Source of the DNA: Rickettsiales bacterium
GTDB taxonomy: Bacteria; Pseudomonadota; Alphaproteobacteria; Rickettsiales; JANQQO01
Direction: 5' to 3'
NCBI GenBank assembly: GCA_028289305.1
Contig: JANQQO010000024.1
Coordinates: forward strand, 1-14,856
DNA length: 14,856 bases
The position numbers were made by a program, and so were the translations under genes. A model generated the notes under the pieces. It was not told where the DNA came from. It saw only the letters and a list, made by a program, of their open reading frames with translations, and did no database searches. Positions 8,406 through 14,856 of this stretch are shown one piece after another; within the stretch, counting starts at the first letter, position 1; every line of letters begins with the position of its first letter.

Positions 8406-9240
8406 ACTGTTCTATCAATTGTTGTGTTGTTTTCCCTGGCGTGCCAGGGCCGATAATAATGTCATCCATCTTTACCACTGGCAATACACCGGCGGTAGAG
8501 CTGGTTAAAAACGCTTCCGGCGCCGCATGTGCTTCTTTTATGCTAAACGGACGCTCTTCTATGGTTATTCCTAATGCGGTAGCAAGCTCAAGCGCTACCT
8601 GCCGGGTGATGCCGCCGAGTATGGCCTCTGTGGCAGGATGGGTTATGAGCACGCCTTCTGCGGTGATGATATAGCAGTTTGAGGCGCTGCCTTCAATAAC
8701 CATCTGACTCGCATCGATGAGCCAGGCTTCACGGGCATCGGCCAGAGCCGCCGCTTGTTTGGCCAGGGCATTGGGCAATAAAGCGATGGATTTTATATCG
8801 CGTCGTGCCCAGCGGAGGTCAGGCTGGGTGATGACTGTTACGCCTTTTTCATACACCGCTAGAGGAGGTGTTCTGGGCGCGCTGACGGTGATGGTGAGGC
8901 TGGGTGTGAGAGTGTTTTCGGGGAAGTGGTGGTTACGCGCCATCACGCCGCGTGTTATTTGCATATAGAGCAAGGCGTGTTCACGCCTATTCTGGCGCAG
9001 CAACTCACGCGTGATGTGCTTGAGTGCGCTGATAGAGCAGGGCAGCGGGATGGCAAGCTCAGATAGCGAGCGCTCGAGGCGTTCTAAATGGCGGTCTTCA
9101 TCAAGGATGACACCATTTATCACCGCCATGACTTCGTAAATACCATCTGCGAATTGGTAGCCGCGATCTTCAATATGCACCATCGCCTCTGTGTGCGGCA
9201 CATAGCGACCGTTTACATAGCTGATACGGCGCGGAGTCAT
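8359..9240 (-). CDS. dat: D-amino-acid aminotransferase (class IV PLP enzyme)
   Basis: Fold-type IV, PLP-dependent aminotransferase, 293 residues, probably exchanging amino groups between D-amino acids and 2-oxo acids (for example D-alanine and 2-oxoglutarate) and so linked to peptidoglycan precursors. The PLP Lys is Lys150 in RRDIKSIALLPN, which closely matches the DIKSLNLL block of Bacillus D-AAT. The cofactor-binding Glu183 lies in EGSASN, and the N-terminal DRGYQFADGIYEV (25-37) is typical. The block after the Lys argues against branched-chain aminotransferase or aminodeoxychorismate lyase, though class IV substrate calls from sequence are imperfect. The ATG is six bases beyond the trkA stop and no clear Shine-Dalgarno is visible, so translation may depend on trkA. 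The 3' end overlaps the HAD gene. Confidence 0.88.
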   Translation of the reverse strand: MTPRRISYVNGRYVPHTEAMVHIEDRGYQFADGIYEVMAVINGVILDEDRHLERLERSLSELAIPLPCSISALKHITRELLRQNRREHALLYMQITRGVMARNHHFPENTLTPSLTITVSAPRTPPLAVYEKGVTVITQPDLRWARRDIKSIALLPNALAKQAAALADAREAWLIDASQMVIEGSASNCYIITAEGVLITHPATEAILGGITRQVALELATALGITIEERPFSIKEAHAAPEAFLTSSTAGVLPVVKMDDIIIGPGTPGKTTQQLIEQYDHYVREQTGLPFRQ

Positions 9241-9246
9241 CTTTTT

Positions 9247-10626
9247 TTAAAAGTAATCCTGGCGAGAGGAGAAGAGTTTATCGACTTTTTTCAGCTGGCT
9301 GGTTTCGCTGAGCAGCAGGATGCGGTCTTTTTCTTGCAAGACGTCTTGTGGGCGCGGGATGATCACGGTTTCCTCACGCACGATGGCGCCGATGATCACC
9401 GCACGTGGCAGATCGAGGCTTTCTATGGTTTGGCCGATGAGGCTGGAATTGGAGAATACTTCGGCCTCGATGATTTCAGCGGCACCGCCACAGATGGAGT
9501 GGGCTGCGCGCACCTTCCCGCGGCGTACGTGCTGAAGGATGGAGGAGACGGTGATTTCACGCGGGCTGACGGTGACATCTATGCCGAGCGTATTGATGAG
9601 AGAGGCATAGGAGGCACTTTTATTGGTGAGCACGATGGCGCGCTGGCAGCCGGCGCGCTTGGCAATGAGGGCAGAGAAGATGTTCACCTCGTCGTCATTG
9701 GTGACGGAAATGACGGCTTCTGCAGTATCAATGCCGGCTTCTCCCGTGATTTCGTGATCAAGCGAGTCGCCATGGATGACAGTGGTTTTGTTCAGCTGAC
9801 CGGCGATGAATTCGGCACGTTCTTTGCTGATTTCTACGAGCTTAGCGTTGATGTCGTGTTCTTCGTTTTCCAGGTATTGCGCGATGTAGAACCCGATATT
9901 CCCGCCGCCGACAATCAACACACGGCGCGCTTCTTTTTCTTCATGCCCAAAGATTTTAAGCGCGGCTTTTACGTGCTCATCGCTGGTGACAAAGAATAGC
10001 GCGTCATCAGCGTGGAGCTCATCTTTTTTAGAAGGGACGATGAAGGTGTCGTCGCGCACCATGCCGATGATCGAAACATTTAGGTCCATCAGGATTTCAC
10101 GGATATTGGTGAGTGACATGCCGATCAGGCCGCATTTACGGGAGCAGCGAATCTCAATAACTTTTATCAGGCCGTCAACGAAGGGAATCATATCCATTGC
10201 GCCGGGCACGTGGAGGCGGTTCATGATCGCATTGGCGACTTCGCGTTCAGGGGAGATGATGTAGTCGATGGGGAGGTGATCTTTGCGGTAGAGATCCTTC
10301 CACATCGGTTGTAGATAGCTCTGGTGGCGAATACGGGCGATTTTGACCGGTACGCCGAATAGGGAGTGGGCGACCTGGCAGGAGATCATATTGATTTCAT
10401 CAGAAAGGGTGACCGCGATCAGCATATCGGCATCGGCTGCACCGGCATTTTCCAGTACGCCGGGATAAGAAGGCGTGCCAATAAAGGCTTTTACATCAAG
10501 GCTATCATTGATCTTTTGGATATGCTCGGGAGAGGTATCGATGACGGTGACATCGTTTTCTTCTTGCGCCAACTGGCGTGCAATGCCTGTGCCTACTTGG
10601 CCTGCTCCGCATACGATGATTTTCAC
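9247..10626 (-). CDS. trkA: Trk system potassium uptake protein TrkA
   Basis: Cytoplasmic NAD(H)-binding subunit that gates the TrkH/TrkG K+ channel. The 459-residue protein has the duplicated layout expected of full-length TrkA. The first RCK-N Rossmann domain starts with GAGQVG (7-12), with acidic Asp30 at the end of the second strand, followed by an RCK-C region around 145-225. The second RCK-N domain has GGGNIG (240-245), followed by a final RCK-C region. The GTG start at 10626 is supported by AGGTG about eight bases upstream, overlapping the ntrX stop, and by the canonical MKIIVCGAGQVG opening. It lies 11 bases after ntrX. No trkH is in the window. The ntrX-trkA order is widespread in alphaproteobacteria. 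Confidence 0.96.
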   Translation of the reverse strand: MKIIVCGAGQVGTGIARQLAQEENDVTVIDTSPEHIQKINDSLDVKAFIGTPSYPGVLENAGAADADMLIAVTLSDEINMISCQVAHSLFGVPVKIARIRHQSYLQPMWKDLYRKDHLPIDYIISPEREVANAIMNRLHVPGAMDMIPFVDGLIKVIEIRCSRKCGLIGMSLTNIREILMDLNVSIIGMVRDDTFIVPSKKDELHADDALFFVTSDEHVKAALKIFGHEEKEARRVLIVGGGNIGFYIAQYLENEEHDINAKLVEISKERAEFIAGQLNKTTVIHGDSLDHEITGEAGIDTAEAVISVTNDDEVNIFSALIAKRAGCQRAIVLTNKSASYASLINTLGIDVTVSPREITVSSILQHVRRGKVRAAHSICGGAAEIIEAEVFSNSSLIGQTIESLDLPRAVIIGAIVREETVIIPRPQDVLQEKDRILLLSETSQLKKVDKLFSSRQDYF

Positions 10627-10637
10627 GCTATGAACAC

Positions 10638-12050
10638 CTAAATCGCTTCGGCTTTTTTATCGTAGTTACCGATATTGAGGGATTTTAGTTTGCGATGCAA
10701 TGCCGAACGTTCCATTTCTACAAAAGAAGACGTGCGTGAGATATTTCCGCCAAAACGATTAATCTGCGCTTGCAGGTATTCGCGCTCAAAGAGTTCGCGG
10801 GCATCGCGCAGCGGCATGGCCATGATTTCAGGGTTGATGGTGGGGCTTAAGGCAACCGGGCCAGCGGAAAGGATTTCTTTTGGTAGCATGCTTGCAGTGA
10901 CTGGGTCGTTCTTATTTTCTGGCGTATTGGGCGCCATGATCTGCAGCCACTCAATGACGTTTTTCAGCTGGCGTACATTGCCGGGCCAGTCATAGGCTTG
11001 CATGGCGGCCAGCGCATCTTCAGAAAAGGTAAGCGGGGGATGGCCGATATGTTTGCCGTGTTTAGCAAAATAGTGACATAGCAGAGGGATATCTTCGCGC
11101 CGCTCGCTAAGTGACGGCACTTTTAACGGGACGACATTGAGGCGGTAATACAAATCTTCACGCAAGCGGCCGGCGGCGATTTCTTCATGCACATCGCAGC
11201 TGGTGGCAGCGATGACGCGTACATCCATTTCGATGGGGTTGGTGCCGCCGATGCGGACAAAGCGGTTATCTTGCAAGACGCGTAGGAATTTTGCCTGTGT
11301 GGCGAGCGGCATATCGATGATTTCATCGATGAAAAGTGTGCCGCCGCTGGCGAGTTCGAATACGCCCACTGTGCGCGGTGGGGCGTTTACGCCTTCATCT
11401 TCTGTGCCGAATAGGGCACTATCAACCATGTTAGGCACCATGCTGGCAGCATCCATGACGATGAAGGGGCCGTTCTTGCGGTTTGATTTTTGGTGGATAT
11501 GGCGCGCGGTGATCTCTTTTCCTGAACCCGCTGGGCCGGTGATGAAGACACGGCTGCCTGTGGGCGCTACGCGCTCAATAGCTTGTTTTAGCTGAATAAT
11601 AGTGGCGGATTTGCCGATAAGTTCTGGGGTGGGGGTGTTTTCTTTTAGTTCTTGGTTCTCGCTCTTTAAGTGGGCAGCTTCAATCGCACGTTTCACCAGG
11701 TGAACCAGCTTATCTTCCTTGAAGGGTTTTTCGATATAGTCATATGCGCCCATACGGATGGAGGTGATGGCAGTTTCAATATTGCCATGGCCGCTAATCA
11801 TGATGACGGGTACGGCTGCATATTTGCGCTTGATGGTTTCTAGGATGCCCAGGCCATCAAGGTCGCTATTTTGCAGCCAGATATCGAGCACCACCGCGGC
11901 AGGCAAACGTTCGTTGATAGCAGTGAATGTTTCCACGCTATTTTTTGCCGTGCGAGTGGTATAGCCCTCGTCTTGCAATACATCCGACACCAGCGCTCGG
12001 ATATCTGCCTCATCATCAACTATTAGTATGTCGTTATTAAATATACGCAT
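10638..12050 (-). CDS. ntrX: Response regulator NtrX (NtrC family, lacks GAFTGA)
   Basis: Response regulator partner of NtrY. From the ATG at 12050 it is 470 residues. The receiver domain (about 5-120) has acidic Asp12 and Asp13, phospho-acceptor Asp56 (VVLDIWL), Ser86 and Lys108. The AAA+ domain (about 143-375) has Walker A GPAGSGKE (172-179), Walker B LFIDEI (239-244) and RLREDLYYRL with WPGNVRQL. The C-terminal Fis-type helix-turn-helix is at about 415-460. The stretch between LFG (213-215) and GVFELASGG reads TEDEGVNAPPRTV, so the GAFTGA loop that contacts sigma-54 is absent, as I recall for other alphaproteobacterial NtrX proteins. Sigma-54 activation is therefore unlikely. A GTG at 12110 in frame would add 20 residues unlike the family. 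No strong Shine-Dalgarno precedes the ATG; a 70-base spacer with an inverted repeat separates it from ntrY. Confidence 0.94.
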   Translation of the reverse strand: MRIFNNDILIVDDEADIRALVSDVLQDEGYTTRTAKNSVETFTAINERLPAAVVLDIWLQNSDLDGLGILETIKRKYAAVPVIMISGHGNIETAITSIRMGAYDYIEKPFKEDKLVHLVKRAIEAAHLKSENQELKENTPTPELIGKSATIIQLKQAIERVAPTGSRVFITGPAGSGKEITARHIHQKSNRKNGPFIVMDAASMVPNMVDSALFGTEDEGVNAPPRTVGVFELASGGTLFIDEIIDMPLATQAKFLRVLQDNRFVRIGGTNPIEMDVRVIAATSCDVHEEIAAGRLREDLYYRLNVVPLKVPSLSERREDIPLLCHYFAKHGKHIGHPPLTFSEDALAAMQAYDWPGNVRQLKNVIEWLQIMAPNTPENKNDPVTASMLPKEILSAGPVALSPTINPEIMAMPLRDARELFEREYLQAQINRFGGNISRTSSFVEMERSALHRKLKSLNIGNYDKKAEAI

Positions 12051-12066
12051 AATATAGTAGGTCAGG

Positions 12067-12116
12067 AATTTTGTGGTATTATTGCAACATTTGTGGCGCT
12101 GCATCAACACAAAATT
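12067..12116. promoter_or_regulatory. Inverted repeat in the ntrY-ntrX spacer
   Basis: AATTTTGTG at 12067-12075 and its exact reverse complement CACAAAATT at 12108-12116 flank 32 bases. The inner part can add short pairs (TTGCA near 12082 with TGCA near 12100). The element fills most of the 70-base gap before the ntrX ATG. As RNA it would form a hairpin ending about 17 bases before the start codon; as DNA it could be an operator. No T-run follows on the minus strand, so a terminator is unlikely. The repeat is seen directly; function is inference. Confidence 0.4.
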
Positions 12117-12120
12117 TCAC

Positions 12121-14355
12121 TTATGAGGCATTTCTTTTTGACTGTTCTGTGGATAAAGTTGCGCTCTGTTGGGTGGAGAGCGGAAAAGAGAGCGTTACGC
12201 AGGCACCATTTATTGTTCCTTTTTTATCGGTGATGTTGTGCAACAATAGGCGTGCATCATGATCATCTGTGACTTTTTTGACAATAGCGAGGCCGAGACC
12301 TGTACCTTTCTCGCGCGTGGTGACATAGGGCTCGGTGAGCTGATCCAATAATTCTGGCGGGAATCCTGGGCCGTTATCAGCGATTTCAAGCGTATAGTGC
12401 TCTTTCTCTTCCTGCAGGGTGAGGGTGATATGGCCTTTGGAGGCAGATGTGGCGTGCTCGCTAATCGCTTCCGCAGCATTTTTTAACAGATTTGTAAGGA
12501 GTTGCGTTATTTGGCGCTCATCACCATTAATATGGATAGGGTGTTCAGGGATATGTGTGGTGAAGGTGATTCCTGCATGTGCGACTTTCTGCGAGAAAAC
12601 GGCATCTTGTACGAGGGCGGCAAGATCGATATTGGCGAATTCTGGGGCTGGCATGCGGGCGAAACTGACGAATTCTTCCACCATGTTGCCAATATCGCCA
12701 ACATGGCGAATGATGGTATCGATATAGCGATCATAGGTGGAGGCGTCTTTCACGTCTTTGCGGTATTTGCGCTTGAGTCGCTCTGCCGCTAGGTGAATCG
12801 GGGTGAGCGGGTTTTTAATTTCATGCGCAATGCGACGTGCGACATCTGCCCAGGCGGCGCTGCGCTGTGCGGCCTGTAGCTCGGTGATATCGTCAAAAGT
12901 GACGATATAGCCATTAATGGCATGGCCCAGCTCTTCTGCCACGATGCGCACGAGCAGGGTCATCTTGCGGTTATTGCGTGTGAGATGTATTTCGTCTTGG
13001 ATGGCCTTTTCAGGTGTTTTTTCTGCTTGTTTTATCAGGGTTTTCATTTCTGGAAATACATCCGAGAAGAGCTGCTGCTGTAGCGCTTCAGATGTGGTGT
13101 GCAGCAAGTTGATGGCAGAACGATTCGCCAGGGTGATGTGTTTATGGCTGTCTAGCGCGATAACACCAGCGGATACGCCGGATAATACCGCTTCAATGAA
13201 GTGGCGGCGCGTGTCGATTTGGCGATTGACCTCGATGAGTTCAGCGCGCTGCTTTTCCAGCTGGTCGGTCATGCGGTTAAACGCCCTGCCGAGCGTGCCG
13301 ATTTCATCGTTATGCGGGCGCTCGGTAACGCGGGCTTGTAAATCCCCGGCTTTTACGCGCTCAGTGGCAGAAACCAGCTCATTCACAGGCTTTACGAGCT
13401 CAGCGGCAAACACCATGCCGACCCAGATCGTTGCTAGCAAGAGCAGTAAAGCAACGCCAATGAACAGAATGGAAAATTTGATTTGTAGGCCAGAGATATT
13501 GTTTTTTAGTCGCTGGTATTCGGCGGCAGAGCCCTTGGTTTGTTCCACATGGGCAAGCACTTTGGAATCTACCGGCCTGCCGACTAAGAGATAGGTATCA
13601 AAGAAGTTATTGAGCTTGATGAGGGCGCGCACGCGATTTTCTGTATCGCTGGTGAGGAGCACGACCTCACCTTCTCCTGCGCGGGCGAGCACGTCATCGG
13701 TGAGCGATTCGACATCAAAGATAAGGGAGAAGCTGAGCGGGGTTTTGCCTAAGATATTGCCGCGTTGGAACACCACCGCTTCGGTGAGGGAGCGTAGCGC
13801 GGCGTAGTTTGAGACAAAAGTATCGAAGCGCTTGGAGTTGCTAATCAGCTCGGGTGCTTGGCGGCTCAAATTATACGCCATCGCTAGTGCGTCGGTACGG
13901 ATAATCTCTTTATGTTCTGCAAGATAGCTCTCTGCTACGGCAACAGATTCGTTAAGTGCGGTGCCGACGCGCTCATTAAACCAGGCTTGTACGCCAGCGT
14001 AGAAGAAGAGGGCGGAGAATATTGCTACTGCGATAGTTGGCAAAATGGCAACCAGGCTGAGCAAGGCGACGATACGGGTTTGTAAGCGTGACCCTACAGA
14101 TCCACGCCTACGGGCGAGCCATAATTTGGTGATTTTGTAAGAGATGACCACGCCGAGCCCGAGTAAGAGCACTAAATCCACCAGAATGAGCAGCAGCACC
14201 ATTTCGGAGTCTACGGCCAGGGCGCCGGAATTCTGGGTAATGATATTATAGGTAGCAACACCAGAAATAAGCGCAGCAATAGTCAGCGCAATAGCGATAT
14301 TGCGTGCGGTGTGTTGGCGTAGCCACTGTGGGAAGCGTGATAAACGGTTTTCCAT
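12121..14355 (-). CDS. ntrY: Sensor histidine kinase NtrY
   Basis: Membrane sensor kinase expected to phosphorylate NtrX. The 744 residues show the full NtrY layout. Transmembrane segments are at about 19-39, 52-73, 95-121 and 293-318, with a periplasmic sensor region between the last two (about 122-290). HAMP follows at about 318-372 (VKPVNELVSATERVKAGDL), a PAS domain at about 383-493, and HisKA with phospho-acceptor His511 in IAHEIKNPLTP. The HATPase has N-box TNLLKNAAEA (621-630), G1 DNGPGF (660-665) and G2 GTGLGL (684-689). All catalytic motifs are intact. The ATG at 14355 has AGGG about eleven bases upstream; an overlapping ATG at 14359 is out of frame. The gene begins 48 bases after the Fis-like gene and precedes ntrX, so the three are probably co-transcribed. 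The input signal is not readable. Confidence 0.95.
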   Translation of the reverse strand: MENRLSRFPQWLRQHTARNIAIALTIAALISGVATYNIITQNSGALAVDSEMVLLLILVDLVLLLGLGVVISYKITKLWLARRRGSVGSRLQTRIVALLSLVAILPTIAVAIFSALFFYAGVQAWFNERVGTALNESVAVAESYLAEHKEIIRTDALAMAYNLSRQAPELISNSKRFDTFVSNYAALRSLTEAVVFQRGNILGKTPLSFSLIFDVESLTDDVLARAGEGEVVLLTSDTENRVRALIKLNNFFDTYLLVGRPVDSKVLAHVEQTKGSAAEYQRLKNNISGLQIKFSILFIGVALLLLLATIWVGMVFAAELVKPVNELVSATERVKAGDLQARVTERPHNDEIGTLGRAFNRMTDQLEKQRAELIEVNRQIDTRRHFIEAVLSGVSAGVIALDSHKHITLANRSAINLLHTTSEALQQQLFSDVFPEMKTLIKQAEKTPEKAIQDEIHLTRNNRKMTLLVRIVAEELGHAINGYIVTFDDITELQAAQRSAAWADVARRIAHEIKNPLTPIHLAAERLKRKYRKDVKDASTYDRYIDTIIRHVGDIGNMVEEFVSFARMPAPEFANIDLAALVQDAVFSQKVAHAGITFTTHIPEHPIHINGDERQITQLLTNLLKNAAEAISEHATSASKGHITLTLQEEKEHYTLEIADNGPGFPPELLDQLTEPYVTTREKGTGLGLAIVKKVTDDHDARLLLHNITDKKGTINGACVTLSFPLSTQQSATLSTEQSKRNAS

Positions 14356-14403
14356 GCATCATTCCCTGTTCTTACCCTCGGGCATGAAATGGGGGAGCGG
14401 GAG

Positions 14404-14667
14404 TTAAGGCTTTTTCTGTTGTTTGCGAATCAGGCCGAGATCCTGCATTTTCTTGCGGAGTGTATTGCGGTTTATTCCTAATATTTCAGAAGCTTTTACT
14501 TGATTGCCACGTGTTGCCCGTAGGGTTTCTTTAATCACCGAGCGTTCAATTTCACACATTATCTGTTTATATAAGCCGGAAGGGGAGGAAGAGCCATGAT
14601 GTGCCGCGAAAAACTCACGCAAATGTTGTTGAACAAGTTTTTTTAATGGTTTTTGTTGTACCGGCAT
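14404..14667 (-). CDS. Small stand-alone Fis-type DNA-binding protein (NtrC C-terminal-like)
   Basis: 87-residue basic protein consisting almost entirely of a Fis/NtrC-type DNA-binding module. Residues 5-48 (KPLKKLVQQHLREFF, then LYKQIMCEIERSVIKETL) correspond to the dimerisation helices. Residues 53-78 (RGNQVKASEILGINRNTLRK and following) are the helix-turn-helix, very close to both enterobacterial Fis ([20 protein letters not shown]) and the end of alphaproteobacterial NtrC, compared from memory. There is no receiver or AAA+ domain and no room for one: only 189 bases remain upstream, with stops in all three minus-strand frames. It starts with ATG, has AAGGAG 13 bases upstream, and ends in a Lys/Arg/Gln-rich tail. 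It lies immediately upstream of ntrY, where ntrC usually is. It could be a functional nucleoid-type or local regulator, or a maintained ntrC remnant; the intact frame and ribosome-binding site favour function. Confidence 0.88.
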   Translation of the reverse strand: MPVQQKPLKKLVQQHLREFFAAHHGSSSPSGLYKQIMCEIERSVIKETLRATRGNQVKASEILGINRNTLRKKMQDLGLIRKQQKKP

Positions 14668-14680
14668 AACAGGGCTGTTT

Positions 14681-14686
14681 CTCCTT
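14681..14686 (-). promoter_or_regulatory. Ribosome-binding site of the Fis-like gene
   Basis: AAGGAG on the minus strand, a near-perfect Shine-Dalgarno, ends 13 bases before the ATG at 14667. The spacing is longer than the usual 5-9 bases, but no ATG, GTG or TTG start in the same frame lies closer to it. Confidence 0.6.
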
Positions 14687-14687
14687 C

Positions 14688-14764
14688 CAAGAGGTGCAGA
14701 GCCTACTGTATTTTTTTATGAATACAATCCTTTTTATATTCTTTTTTCTAGTCACTCCACTTAA
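14688..14764 (-). promoter_or_regulatory. A/T-rich probable promoter region for the Fis-like gene-ntrYX run
   Basis: This is the only spacer of useful size upstream of the seven minus-strand genes, and it is markedly A/T-rich compared with its surroundings. A TATAAA at about 14734-14739 could act as a -10 box, but no clear -35 partner is seen. GTATT (14708-14712) and AATAC (14721-14725) form a small inverted repeat with an eight-base spacer, possibly an operator. No sigma-54 GG-N10-GC signature was found. The promoter call rests on position and composition. Confidence 0.35.
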
Positions 14765-14787
14765 GCATTTCTGCTTGCTGCAAATGC
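14765..14787 (-). terminator. Hairpin directly after an upstream stop codon (weak terminator candidate)
   Basis: GCATTT (14765-14770) and AAATGC (14782-14787) form a 6-bp stem; a two-base bulge allows two more pairs. On the minus strand it begins on the base after the TAG at 14788-14790, a common place for a transcript end. No U-tract follows (TTAAGTGGAG), so it is not a canonical intrinsic terminator. Confidence 0.3.
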
Positions 14788-14856
14788 CTACTTGCTGCGC
14801 TTCCGGTACTCAAGTATTTCATATACGATCCGTTCCGGTTCTCGCAAATAGACATT
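14788..14856 (-). CDS. Possible 3' end of an unidentified upstream gene (partial)
   Basis: Reading the minus strand inward from the right edge, one frame gives 22 codons ending NVYLREPERIVYEILEYRKR-SK and then TAG. The charged, helix-forming composition is that of a plausible protein C-terminus, and a hairpin follows the stop at once. I do not recognise the family. In gammaproteobacteria fis follows dusB, and in alphaproteobacteria dusB and ntrB lie upstream of ntrC, so these are the candidates context would suggest; the residues neither confirm nor exclude them. The fragment is too short for a firm call. Confidence 0.35.
   Translation of the reverse strand, partial: NVYLREPERIVYEILEYRKRSK

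Noticed and set aside
9088..9999. 303-codon open frame on the plus strand opposite trkA and the start of the aminotransferase gene
   Set aside because: It lies antisense to two clearly identified genes, crosses their junction, and its product has no recognisable domain. The long frame is a by-product of codon usage in trkA.
12051..12110. Extension of ntrX to the GTG at 12110
   Set aside because: The extra 20 residues (Cys/Asn/Thr-rich) are unlike NtrX N-termini, while the ATG at 12050 gives the usual opening just before ILIVDDEADIR.
14404..14667. Fis-like gene as a pseudogene fragment of ntrC
   Set aside because: The frame is intact, with its own ATG and strong AAGGAG, and conserved Fis positions are kept. 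No recognisable receiver or AAA+ remnant lies in the 189 bases upstream. Decay cannot be fully excluded without relatives.
14748..14855. 35-codon ATG frame at the right edge on the minus strand, overlapping the 22-codon tail in another frame
   Set aside because: It has no ribosome-binding site in view, no family resemblance, and it runs through the hairpin. The competing tail looks more protein-like, though neither is certain.
1..14856. Mobile elements, CRISPR arrays, tRNA or rRNA genes
   Set aside because: No transposase, integrase, regularly spaced repeats, tRNA cloverleaf or rRNA sequence was noticed; nearly all of the window is accounted for by protein genes.

Overview
The window looks like chromosomal core DNA from an alphaproteobacterium. 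The evidence is gene order and protein type, not a single marker. The plus strand carries mlaE-mlaF-radA-cvpA-purF-SDR. The minus strand carries a Fis-type regulator-ntrY-ntrX-trkA-D-amino-acid aminotransferase, a variant of the alphaproteobacterial ntrBC-ntrYX-trkA neighbourhood. Base composition appears moderate and coding density is very high. I cannot name the order. The missing full-length ntrC at its usual position would suit a divergent or streamlined lineage, but that is inference. I see no mobile element, CRISPR array, tRNA or rRNA.

Layout. Positions 2-5702 (plus strand) hold six tightly packed genes: an Mla-type lipid transporter permease and ATPase, the recombination ATPase RadA, the membrane protein CvpA, amidophosphoribosyltransferase PurF, and a short-chain dehydrogenase. 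Positions 5699-14667 (minus strand, read right to left) hold seven genes: a small stand-alone Fis-like DNA-binding protein, the sensor kinase NtrY, the response regulator NtrX, the K+ uptake regulator TrkA, a D-amino-acid aminotransferase, a HAD phosphatase and an AsmA-like envelope protein. The two runs meet tail to tail and share the four bases TTAA (5699-5702). Positions 14668-14787 are the longest gene-free stretch and probably hold the promoter of the minus-strand run. At the right edge a 22-codon reading frame may be the 3' end of a further minus-strand gene.

How the genes work together. The minus-strand run is a two-component unit (NtrY to NtrX) co-oriented with K+ transport control (TrkA), D-amino-acid metabolism and envelope proteins. 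The plus-strand run mixes envelope lipid transport, DNA repair and purine synthesis, as is common in this class.

The most notable point is the 87-residue protein upstream of ntrY. It sits where ntrC normally lies and matches only the C-terminal DNA-binding part of NtrC. It also aligns, from memory, over most of the length of enterobacterial Fis. NtrX also lacks the GAFTGA sigma-54 contact loop. A 9-bp perfect inverted repeat lies in the ntrY-ntrX gap. I found no convincing wholly new multi-gene system.
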